Part shown: one piece after another, positions 26,731-33,060 of the stretch | How positions within the stretch are numbered: position 1 is the stretch's first letter | Layout of the letters: each line of letters opens with the position of its first letter | NCBI RefSeq assembly: GCF_000282035.1 | Contig: NZ_AKKA01000046.1 | Coordinates: forward strand, 1-33,060 | DNA length: 33,060 nt | Origin: Rhizobium sp. CF122 | GTDB taxonomy: Bacteria; Pseudomonadota; Alphaproteobacteria; Rhizobiales; Rhizobiaceae | Reading direction: 5' to 3' | The notes under the pieces: model-generated | What the model was told of the DNA's origin: nothing | What the model saw: only the letters and a program-made list of their open reading frames with translations | Database searches by the model: none | Made by a program: the position numbers and the translations under genes

Positions 26731-27567
26731 TTGCCGATCCACGTCATTCTGCTCGTTCTGTTTGGTGCGTTGCTGCACGCGACATGGAACGCCATGATCA
26801 AGGCGGGCACGGACAAGTCGCTGGATGCCAGCCTCATATCGGGAGGCGGCGCCGTTTGCGCCCTTCCCTTCCTGATGTTCCTGCCATTGCCGAATTCGGC
26901 GGCATGGCCCTTCATCGGCGCTTCGGCCGTCCTCCAGTTCGTGTATTTCCAGCTTGTCGCCGGCGCTTATCGTGCAGGCGACATCGGCCTCGTCTACCCG
27001 CTGATGCGCGGGTGCGCACCACTCTTGATTGCAGCCACCAGCGGTTTCATCCTGGATGAGAGGCTGTCGACAGGCGCGCTCATCGGTACGATGACGATCT
27101 GCACCGGTATTCTGACACTGGCCTTCGAGGCGCGAAAGGGCGGCGGACAAGCGATCCGGCTGGCGCTCGCCAATGCATGTGTCATCGCGACCTACACCTA
27201 TGTGGACGGTATCGGCGCCCGCGTCTCCGGCAATGCGGTGTCGTATACGCTGTGGATGTCGCTGCTGCCGCCGGTATTGCTCTTCGCCTGGGCGATCTCC
27301 AAGCGGGGTACTGTCGCAGTCGCCGTCCACGTCCGCTACAACTGGTGGCGCGGCCTAATCGGTGGTGGCGGATCGATTGCATCCTACGGCCTCGCGCTTT
27401 GGGCGATGACCAAGGCGCCAGTGGCAACTGTTGCGGCGCTGCGCGAGACGTCGATCCTCTTCGCGCTGCTGATCTCAGTGATCGTGCTGAAGGAAAAAGC
27501 CAGCCCGTGGCGCTATCTCGCCGGCGCAATCATCGCGCTCGGCGGGCTGATCCTTAAACTCGGTTAG
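26731..27567 (+). CDS. EamA/DMT family transporter
   Basis: A 278-residue inner-membrane protein with about ten hydrophobic segments and two EamA repeats, of the drug/metabolite transporter superfamily. The N-terminus PIHVILLVLFGALLHATWNA is typical of one subfamily, and the C-terminal repeat has the usual LRETSILFALLIS and VLKEKASPWRYLAG pattern. The substrate is unknown, and unlike ribN there is no riboswitch upstream. The start is given as TTG at 26731, where family similarity begins; no good ribosome binding site is seen, so the exact start is uncertain. Its stop TAG directly abuts the stop of the next, convergent gene. Confidence 0.86.
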   Translation: MPIHVILLVLFGALLHATWNAMIKAGTDKSLDASLISGGGAVCALPFLMFLPLPNSAAWPFIGASAVLQFVYFQLVAGAYRAGDIGLVYPLMRGCAPLLIAATSGFILDERLSTGALIGTMTICTGILTLAFEARKGGGQAIRLALANACVIATYTYVDGIGARVSGNAVSYTLWMSLLPPVLLFAWAISKRGTVAVAVHVRYNWWRGLIGGGGSIASYGLALWAMTKAPVATVAALRETSILFALLISVIVLKEKASPWRYLAGAIIALGGLILKLG

Positions 27568-28401
27568 CTATTCGCCCGTCCACTGCGGCATGCGCTTGGA
27601 AAGGAAGGCTCCAATCCCCTCTTCGGCATCGCCCGTCAGCATGTTGTCGACCATGACCTGAGCGGCGTAGCTGTAGGCTTCCTCGATCGGCATTTCGAGC
27701 TGGCGGTAGAACGCTTCCTTGCCGATCTTCAACGTCAGCGGCGATTTGCTCGCAATGACGGAGGCGTATTTGGTGACGACCTGCGTCAGGTATTGCTTCG
27801 GCACGATGCGGTTCACGAGGCCGAAATCCTTGGCGGTCGAGGCGTCGATCGTCTCGCCGGTGAGCAACATTTCCATCGCCTGCTTGCGATGCGCTGCCCG
27901 CGAGACCGCCACCATCGGCGTCGAGCAGAAGAGGCCGATATTGACGCCCGGCGTGCAGAAGGTCGCCGTATCGGTGCAGATCGCAAGGTCGCAGGAGGCG
28001 ACAAGCTGGCAGCCGGCGGCGGTGGCGAGCCCGTCGATCTCGGCAATAACAGGCTTCGGCAGGCGCGTGATCTCGAGCATGAGGTCGGCTGCCAGCGCGA
28101 AGGTTTCTTCGAAGAATGCCTCGCCGCCGTCCTCATCGGCCCGATGCGCGGTTAATTCCTTGAGGTCGTGACCTGCGGAAAAGACATTGCCCGTCGACGC
28201 GATGATGATTACGCGAACAGCAGCGTCGTTCGCAGCGCTCTGGAGTTCACCGATCAGGGTTTCCATGACGGCGATCGAGAGTGCATTCGCAGGCGGATTG
28301 CTGAGCGTCAGCCGCAGGATGCCGTCGCTCAACTGCGGAATGACGAGCGCGCCCTCGCCGGCTTTGCTCGGGTCCTTCCGGAAGGCTACGACTTCGGCCA
28401 T
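27568..28401 (-). CDS. Enoyl-CoA hydratase/isomerase family protein lacking catalytic glutamates
   Basis: A 277-residue crotonase-fold protein. The oxyanion-hole motif FSAGHDLKEL is at about 74-83, and the second motif GLATAAGCQLVASCDLAI is at 124-141. The two glutamates of classical enoyl-CoA hydratase are replaced by Gln132 (GCQLV) and Gly152 (TPGVNIGL), as in ECHDC3-like members, so ordinary hydration is unlikely. It may bind acyl-CoA for another reaction (inference). It is divergent from a thioesterase, with 73 bases between, and convergent with the EamA gene with no spacer at all. Confidence 0.88.
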   Translation of the reverse strand: MAEVVAFRKDPSKAGEGALVIPQLSDGILRLTLSNPPANALSIAVMETLIGELQSAANDAAVRVIIIASTGNVFSAGHDLKELTAHRADEDGGEAFFEETFALAADLMLEITRLPKPVIAEIDGLATAAGCQLVASCDLAICTDTATFCTPGVNIGLFCSTPMVAVSRAAHRKQAMEMLLTGETIDASTAKDFGLVNRIVPKQYLTQVVTKYASVIASKSPLTLKIGKEAFYRQLEMPIEEAYSYAAQVMVDNMLTGDAEEGIGAFLSKRMPQWTGE

Positions 28402-28474
28402 GGTCTAACTCCCTGCATTGCTTTTTCATGCTAATTGTTCTGCCACAGGCGACAAGCAATTTCGAGGCAAAGTC

Positions 28475-28906
28475 ATGCAACCGATCATGACGATCGACGA
28501 GCTCCACCATTTTCTGGATACGGATTTTCCACAGATCCACACGGATGGGCGCGTGTTCACGATTACCGATATCAAACCTGGCAGCGTCTCGATGCGGCTC
28601 GACCCAAGCGAGAGGCATTTGCGTCCTGGTGGCACCGTCTCTGGCCCCGCCCTCTTCACCCTAGCGGATGTAACGGCCTATGCGGCAGTACTCGCGCATA
28701 TCGGGCCGGTTGCGCTGGCGGTTACGACCAATCTCAACATCAATTTCCTGCGCCTGCCGAAGCTTGTTCCAACGACATGCACCTGCAGGATTCTCAAGCT
28801 TGGCAAGCGGCTCGCCGTCATCGACGCCTCCGTTTTCCAGGAGAATGCAGATGAGCTGATCGCTCACGCGACTGCGACTTACTCTATCCCGCCACGTGAA
28901 ATTTGA
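28475..28906 (+). CDS. PaaI-like hotdog-fold thioesterase
   Basis: A 143-residue protein of the hotdog superfamily, PaaI/YbgC-like. The GGTVSGPALFTLADVTAYAA helix carries the acidic active-site residue, and TTNLNINFLR with ATATYSIP are the conserved strands. Members hydrolyse acyl-CoA or aryl-CoA thioesters. The ATG at 28475 is preceded by GAGG about 8 bases upstream; an in-frame ATG at 28418 lies inside the promoter gap to the divergent gene. Its closeness to a crotonase-like gene suggests both act on acyl-CoA compounds (inference). Confidence 0.87.
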   Translation: MQPIMTIDELHHFLDTDFPQIHTDGRVFTITDIKPGSVSMRLDPSERHLRPGGTVSGPALFTLADVTAYAAVLAHIGPVALAVTTNLNINFLRLPKLVPTTCTCRILKLGKRLAVIDASVFQENADELIAHATATYSIPPREI

Positions 28907-28978
28907 GGTACCAAAATACCACATAACTAACATATTGATTTTGCTTATGTATTTTTACGGTACGCAAATCTGACAATA

Positions 28979-29007
28979 TTGACCGCAGTCCGCTTTGCCT
29001 CTATACA
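28979..29007 (+). promoter_or_regulatory. Sigma70 promoter of rplM-rpsI
   Basis: TTGACC, an exact 17-base spacer and TATACA. Transcription would start near 29014, giving a leader of about 117 bases before rplM. Confidence 0.65.
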
Positions 29008-29020
29008 CACCGCCAGAAAT

Positions 29021-29047
29021 GCAGCCTTTCCGGGCTGCTTTCTTTTT
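29021..29047 (+). terminator. Terminator-like hairpin in the rplM leader
   Basis: GCAGCC and GGCTGC form a perfect 6-bp stem with a 6-base loop, followed by TTTCTTTTT. It begins about 7 bases after the predicted rplM transcription start. It may attenuate rplM-rpsI, or it may be the terminator of the thioesterase gene upstream. Confidence 0.6.
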
Positions 29048-29130
29048 GGCGCGTCTTCGAACAGCCAAACCAAGCAACAAGAAACGCCCTCTCGCCTTCG
29101 GGCCGAGGGATCCAAAAGAGAGTAACAACT

Positions 29131-29595
29131 ATGGCAACCTTCTCCCAGAAGCCTGCAGAGGTGGAGAAGAAGTGGGTCATCATCGACGCCGAAGGGCTCG
29201 TCGTTGGTCGTCTCGCTTCCATCATCGCTATGCGCCTGCGCGGCAAGCACAAGGCAACCTTCACGCCTCACGTTGACGACGGCGACAACGTTATCGTCAT
29301 CAACGCCGACAAGGTCGTTTTCACCGGCAAGAAGTATTCCGACAAGGTTTACTACTGGCACACCGGTTATGCCGGCGGCATCAAGGAGCGTACCGCTCGC
29401 CAGATCATCGAAGGCCGCTTCCCGGAGCGCGTTCTCGAGAAGGCTGTTGAGCGCATGGTTCCGCGCGGCCCGCTCGGCCGTCGTCAGATGAAGAACCTCC
29501 GCGTTTACGCTGGTTCCAATCATCCTCATGAAGCACAGCAGCCTGTCGTTCTCGACGTCGCAAAGCTGAACAAGAAGAACGTAAGGAGCGCCTAA
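29131..29595 (+). CDS. rplM: 50S ribosomal protein L13
   Basis: A 154-residue protein. [18 protein letters not shown] near the start, [18 protein letters not shown] in the middle and [20 protein letters not shown] near the end are diagnostic of L13. It is an early-assembling protein of the large subunit that binds 23S rRNA. It is followed after two bases by rpsI, the near-universal bacterial pairing, so both come from one transcript. GAGAG lies about 7 bases before the ATG. In E. coli L13 represses its own mRNA; the leader hairpin here may serve a similar purpose (inference). Confidence 0.98.
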   Translation: MATFSQKPAEVEKKWVIIDAEGLVVGRLASIIAMRLRGKHKATFTPHVDDGDNVIVINADKVVFTGKKYSDKVYYWHTGYAGGIKERTARQIIEGRFPERVLEKAVERMVPRGPLGRRQMKNLRVYAGSNHPHEAQQPVVLDVAKLNKKNVRSA

Positions 29596-29597
29596 GA

Positions 29598-30065
29598 ATG
29601 GCTGACCTCTCCTCCCTGAAGGATCTCGGCACGTCCGAAGCAGCTGCTGCTCCGGTTCACGTCCGCAAGGTCGACTCGCTTGGCCGTTCCTACGCGACCG
29701 GCAAGCGCAAGAACGCTGTTGCTCGTGTATGGGTCAAGCCGGGCTCCGGCAAGATCGTCGTCAACGGCAAGGAATTCACGGAATACTTCGCGCGCCCGGT
29801 TCTGCAGATGATTCTGCGTCAGCCGATCGTCGCGGCTGCCCGTGACGGCCAGTTCGACATCGTTGCAACGGTTGCTGGCGGCGGCCTCTCCGGCCAGGCC
29901 GGTGCCGTTCGTCACGGTCTTTCCAAGGCTCTCACCTACTTCGAGCCGGGCCTGCGCTCGGTCCTGAAGAAGGGTGGCTTCCTGACCCGCGACAGCCGCG
30001 TTGTTGAACGTAAGAAGTACGGTAAGGCCAAGGCCCGCCGTTCGTTCCAGTTCTCCAAGCGTTAA
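29598..30065 (+). CDS. rpsI: 30S ribosomal protein S9
   Basis: A 155-residue protein. The N-terminal extension of about 35 residues is typical of alphaproteobacterial S9. It is followed by [36 protein letters not shown] and the basic C-terminus [16 protein letters not shown], whose tail reaches into the P site. It is translated from a start 2 bases after the rplM stop, with GGAG inside the end of rplM. A strong terminator follows. Confidence 0.98.
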   Translation: MADLSSLKDLGTSEAAAAPVHVRKVDSLGRSYATGKRKNAVARVWVKPGSGKIVVNGKEFTEYFARPVLQMILRQPIVAAARDGQFDIVATVAGGGLSGQAGAVRHGLSKALTYFEPGLRSVLKKGGFLTRDSRVVERKKYGKAKARRSFQFSKR

Positions 30066-30088
30066 TCGCTTCGAAATACGGGAATGCG

Positions 30089-30116
30089 AAGGCCGGGCTC
30101 TTGCCCGGCCTTTTCT
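30089..30116 (+). terminator. Terminator of rplM-rpsI
   Basis: AAGGCCGGGC and GCCCGGCCTT form a perfect 10-bp stem with a 4-base loop, followed by TTTTCTGTT. Confidence 0.93.
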
Positions 30117-30200
30117 GTTGGCGGCCGCTTGAAGCGGCTCGTTCCCTTGCCAGTTCTACTGCATTCTATGCGCTTCACGCGCAGGCCAAGGGAGGCAGGA

Positions 30201-30503
30201 ATGACCAAACAAGCAATCTATGTCGAACTGAAAGCAAGGTCCGGCAAGGAAGAAGAAGTGGCTACGTTCTTGAAAAGCGCACAGGCTCTTGTCGCGCAGG
30301 AGCCTGGCACGGTGGCATGGTTTGCCGTTCGCTACGACCAGAGCACATTCGCCATCTTCGATGCCTTCGATGACGAGGCAGGCAGACAGGCGCATTTGAA
30401 TGGCAAAGTGGCCGCGGCGCTGATGGCCCGAGCAGAGGAACTGCTGGCCGAGGCTCCGCAGTTGAGGACTCCCGAAGTCCTGGCGGACAAGTTGCCGGGC
30501 TAG
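30201..30503 (+). CDS. Antibiotic biosynthesis monooxygenase (ABM) domain protein
   Basis: A 100-residue single-domain protein of the dimeric alpha-beta barrel superfamily. The pattern IYVELKARSGKEEEVATFLK, then QEPGTVAWFAVRYD and FAIFDAFDDEAGRQAHL, is that of the ABM/YgiN group. Members act as small oxygenases or as quinone- or haem-related proteins; many have no known substrate. GGGAGG is 6 bases before the ATG at 30201, which excludes the longer in-frame start at 30084 inside the rpsI terminator. It resembles the ABM remnant at 22939-23100 in family but is not a close copy. Confidence 0.86.
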   Translation: MTKQAIYVELKARSGKEEEVATFLKSAQALVAQEPGTVAWFAVRYDQSTFAIFDAFDDEAGRQAHLNGKVAAALMARAEELLAEAPQLRTPEVLADKLPG

Positions 30504-30595
30504 ACCAGCCTTGGCCAAGCGACCGGCTTTGCCCATTCGGTTTGAGATTTGTTTCTGGTAGGCATAGCGGACAAAACACTCTCGAGGAGAATCTC

Positions 30596-31555
30596 TTGGC
30601 CAACAAGTCGATCGATCATGCTTTTACGGCTACGAACCTGACCTCGGCAGCCAGCGACCCGACCTTTGCCGGCGCGCTATCGTTCATGCGCCGCCGTTTT
30701 ACCAAGGACCTGACCGGCGTGGATGCCGTGGTCTGGGGTATTCCCTTCGATGCCGCGACCTCCAATCGGCCGGGGACGCGATTCGGGCCGCAGGCGATAC
30801 GGCGTGCGTCGGCGATCTTCGATAACGACCCGCAGTATCCCTTCAAGCGGGATCTCTTTGCCGATATGGCCGTGATCGACTACGGCGACTGCCTGCTCGA
30901 CTACGGCAACCACCACGAGACGCCGGCCGCGATCGAGCGGCAGGCCAAGACGATCATCGATAGCGGCGCGTTCATGCTGACCCTCGGCGGCGACCATTTC
31001 GTCACCTGGCCGATCCTCAAAGCGCATGCCGCCAAGCACGGGCCGCTGGCTCTCGTCCAGTTCGACGCGCATCAGGACACCTGGTTTGACGACAACAGAC
31101 GGATCGACCACGGCTCGTTTGTCGCGCGGGCTACGCGAGACGGCATCATCGATCCGGATCGTTCTATCCAGATCGGTATCCGCACCCATGCGCCCGAGGA
31201 TTTCGGCATTCATATTCTCTATGGTCATCAACTGGAGGAGATGAGCGCGGGAGACATCGCCTCGACGATCATCTCGCATACCCGTGGGGCGCCATCTTAT
31301 CTGACCTTCGATATCGATTGCCTCGATCCCGCCTATGCGCCCGGCACGGGAACGCCGGTGTCGGGCGGTCCCTCGAGCGCCAAAATCCTCTCAATATTGC
31401 AGCGCCTCCACCAACTGGACATCAGGGGCGCCGACGTCGTCGAGGTCTCGCCGCCCTACGACCATGCGGATATCACTGCCATTGCGGGGGCGACGGTCGC
31501 GATGTATATGCTGGGGCTGCATGCCGAGCGCCGCGCGAGCGCGTCACACGGCTGA
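30596..31555 (+). CDS. speB: Agmatinase (ureohydrolase family)
   Basis: A 319-residue ureohydrolase. The binuclear manganese ligands are all present: His134 (GGDHF), Asp157, His159 and Asp161 (FDAHQDT), and Asp239 and Asp241 (FDIDCLDP). The agmatinase-type GTGTPVSGG stretch follows at about 250. It converts agmatine to putrescine and urea in polyamine synthesis. Guanidinobutyrase or other ureohydrolase specificity cannot be excluded from motifs alone. The start is a TTG at 30596 with GAGGAGA about 6 bases upstream. It is followed after 63 bases by argC, linking arginine and polyamine metabolism. Confidence 0.92.
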   Translation: MANKSIDHAFTATNLTSAASDPTFAGALSFMRRRFTKDLTGVDAVVWGIPFDAATSNRPGTRFGPQAIRRASAIFDNDPQYPFKRDLFADMAVIDYGDCLLDYGNHHETPAAIERQAKTIIDSGAFMLTLGGDHFVTWPILKAHAAKHGPLALVQFDAHQDTWFDDNRRIDHGSFVARATRDGIIDPDRSIQIGIRTHAPEDFGIHILYGHQLEEMSAGDIASTIISHTRGAPSYLTFDIDCLDPAYAPGTGTPVSGGPSSAKILSILQRLHQLDIRGADVVEVSPPYDHADITAIAGATVAMYMLGLHAERRASASHG

Positions 31556-31618
31556 CTCATCCTTCTTACAAAGTGATTCCGGACTTCTTTCTAACCTATT
31601 GAAAGTGTGAGCAAGACA

Positions 31619-32551
31619 ATGGCACCGAAGATCTTCATCGATGGCGAACACGGCACGACGGGCTTGCAGATCCGCACGCGCATGGCCGGTCGTCGCGATG
31701 TCGAGCTTCTGTCGATCCCGGAAGCGGAGCGTCGCAATGCCGCGATGCGCGAGGATATGCTGAACGACGCCGACATCGCCATTCTCTGCCTACCGGACGA
31801 TGCTTCGAAGGAAGCCGTGCACATGGTCTCGGGCAACAACAATGTCCGCGTCATCGACACCTCCACGGCGTTCCGCGTCAATCCTTCCTGGGCCTACGGC
31901 TTTGCGGAAATGGATAAGGAGCAGGCAGAGAAGATCAAGTCCGCGCGCTTCGTCGCCAATCCGGGCTGCTACCCGACCGGTGCGATCGGCCTCATTCGGC
32001 CGCTGCGCGCTGCGAGTATCCTGCCTGATGGCTACCCGGTCACGGTCAATGCCGTCTCCGGCTACACTGGCGGCGGCAAGCAGATGATTGCGCAGATGGA
32101 GGATCAGAGCCGCGACGATGCAATCCCCGCGCCACATTTCCTTTATGGCCTGACGCTGACGCACAAGCACGTACCTGAGATGAAGATTCACGGCCTACTC
32201 GATCGCGAGCCGATCTTCTCGCCGTCGGTCGGCAAGTTCCCGCAGGGCATGATCGTTCAGGTGCCGCTGCATCTCGGCGATCTGGCCGAAGGCACGACGC
32301 TCGAAAACATCCACGCTGCTCTCGTGGCCCACTACGCGGGTCAGGACATCGTGACTGTTGTGCCGCTGGAAGAGAGCCGCAAGCTCCCCCGTATCGATGC
32401 CGTCGAGCTTGCCGGCAAGGACACGATGAAGCTCTTCGTGTTCGGCACGCCGGGCGCTTCGCAGGTCAATCTCGTGGCGTTGCTCGACAACCTCGGTAAG
32501 GGTGCGTCGGGAGCGGCTGTCCAGAACATGGACCTGATGCTCGCCTCGTAA
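31619..32551 (+). CDS. argC: N-acetyl-gamma-glutamyl-phosphate reductase (type 2)
   Basis: A 310-residue enzyme of the short, type 2 ArgC group found in rhizobia. It opens with [18 protein letters not shown], the NADP-binding start. The catalytic cysteine is Cys117 in NPGCYPTG, and [11 protein letters not shown] follows. It reduces N-acetylglutamyl phosphate to the semialdehyde, the third step of arginine synthesis. I use the ATG at 31619 because it gives the usual length; a GTG four codons upstream (31607) is also possible, and neither has a strong ribosome binding site. Confidence 0.94.
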   Translation: MAPKIFIDGEHGTTGLQIRTRMAGRRDVELLSIPEAERRNAAMREDMLNDADIAILCLPDDASKEAVHMVSGNNNVRVIDTSTAFRVNPSWAYGFAEMDKEQAEKIKSARFVANPGCYPTGAIGLIRPLRAASILPDGYPVTVNAVSGYTGGGKQMIAQMEDQSRDDAIPAPHFLYGLTLTHKHVPEMKIHGLLDREPIFSPSVGKFPQGMIVQVPLHLGDLAEGTTLENIHAALVAHYAGQDIVTVVPLEESRKLPRIDAVELAGKDTMKLFVFGTPGASQVNLVALLDNLGKGASGAAVQNMDLMLAS

Positions 32552-32566
32552 TCCCGGAACTGATCG

Positions 32567-33060
32567 ATGTCGCTTGATACGCTGCAGGCGAACACGAGCG
32601 CGTGGTTTGTCGCCTCCTTGCCGGATCATGGCATTTTATCACTTGTCGTCATCGCTTTCATTGCGGGACTGGCGCGTGGCTTCTCGGGGTTCGGGGCGGC
32701 GCTGATCTTCATTCCGCTTGGCGGCGCAATCATCGGTCCGAAGCTGATTTCGCCGGTCCTGCTTGTCATAGACGGCCTTGCGACGCTGGGTATGATCCCT
32801 CCAGCCTGGCGCAGCGCCAGCCGGCGCGAAGTCTTCACCATGGCTGCGGGCGCGGTGCTGGGCGTGCCCGCCGGTACGGCAGCTCTGGCGTGGGTGGATC
32901 CCCTGACATTGCGCTGGGCGATCACGGCGATTGCGATTTGCCTGCTTGCATTGCTTGTTTCCGGGTGGCGATACCATGGCGAACCACGGACATCGCTGAC
33001 CTCCATCACGGGTCTCGTTGCCGGCCTCTTCAGCGGCGCCGCTCAGCTCGGCGGGCCGCC
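32567..33060 (+). CDS. TauE/SafE family permease, truncated by the window end
   Basis: The 5' part (164 full codons) of an open frame that continues past the window. It starts MSLDTLQANTSAWFV and has four or five hydrophobic segments. The IAFIAGLARGFSGFGAALIF motif and the second repeat SITGLVAGLFSGAAQLGGPP are those of the TauE/SafE sulfite exporter family. Such inner-membrane proteins export sulfite, sulfoacetate or other organosulfonates; the substrate here is unknown. The ATG lies 15 bases after the argC stop, so it is probably cotranscribed with argC. Confidence 0.88.
   Translation, partial: MSLDTLQANTSAWFVASLPDHGILSLVVIAFIAGLARGFSGFGAALIFIPLGGAIIGPKLISPVLLVIDGLATLGMIPPAWRSASRREVFTMAAGAVLGVPAGTAALAWVDPLTLRWAITAIAICLLALLVSGWRYHGEPRTSLTSITGLVAGLFSGAAQLGGP

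Noticed and set aside
26464..27330. A 288-codon minus-strand frame opposite the EamA gene
   Set aside because: Low-complexity composition rich in Gln, Arg and Asp, typical of antisense frames. The plus-strand transporter is well supported.
1..33060. CRISPR arrays, prophage or conjugative genes
   Set aside because: No regularly spaced direct repeats of 25-40 bases and no phage, integrase or conjugation proteins were seen on either strand.

Overview
The window looks like chromosomal DNA of an alphaproteobacterium of the Rhizobiaceae (Rhizobium/Sinorhizobium type). Reasons: the hupB-lon-clpX-clpP cluster, the rplM-rpsI and speB-argC blocks, an FMN-riboswitch-controlled riboflavin importer of the RibN type, and a C4-dicarboxylate transport locus (dctA divergent from dctBD) with rhizobial promoter layout. 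The DNA is GC-rich with many GTG/TTG starts. Most of it is well-packed core chromosome; the one stretch that looks disturbed is about 21.67-24.06 kb.

Layout. 1-0.5 kb: the 5' end of a tRNA on the minus strand and a complete tRNA-Val(TAC). 0.8-4.3 kb: a GGDEF protein with a ruined active site, a small SAM methyltransferase, a cupin with a 3-His/1-Gln metal site, and a divergent aldo/keto reductase. 4.4-7.8 kb (minus): a periplasmic phytase-like esterase preceded by an almost perfect Pho box, then ribN behind an FMN riboswitch. 7.9-13.5 kb (minus): hupB, lon, clpX and clpP, the proteostasis block, with heat-shock (RpoH) type promoters in front of lon and clpP. 13.8-16.4 kb (plus): a membrane-bound GGEEF diguanylate cyclase and a cytochrome P450 whose start is preceded by a perfect 10-bp inverted repeat.

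16.4-21.2 kb: the dct locus. DctB senses dicarboxylates, DctD is the sigma54 activator, and DctA is the importer. The 241-bp dctA-dctB intergenic region holds a sigma54 -24/-12 promoter, a full-consensus IHF site and two inverted-repeat UAS candidates 32 bp apart.

21.3-24.06 kb: a small cupin, then a 2.4-kb segment bounded by a perfect 24-bp inverted repeat. It contains two decayed gene remnants (an oxygenase-like C-terminus and an antibiotic-biosynthesis-monooxygenase domain), a cold-shock protein and an isochorismatase-fold hydrolase. 24.06-28.9 kb: O-acetylhomoserine sulfhydrylase, a CoA-binding protein, a small secreted protein, an EamA transporter, an enoyl-CoA hydratase-like protein without the catalytic glutamates, and a hotdog thioesterase. 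28.9-33.06 kb (plus): rplM-rpsI, with a terminator-like hairpin right after the predicted start of transcription, then an ABM-domain protein, agmatinase, argC and the 5' part of a TauE/SafE permease cut by the window end.

I found no CRISPR array, transposase, integrase, phage gene or recognisable defence system. The best candidates for something new are the inverted-repeat-bounded segment, the rplM leader hairpin, and several well-formed dyads at gene starts.
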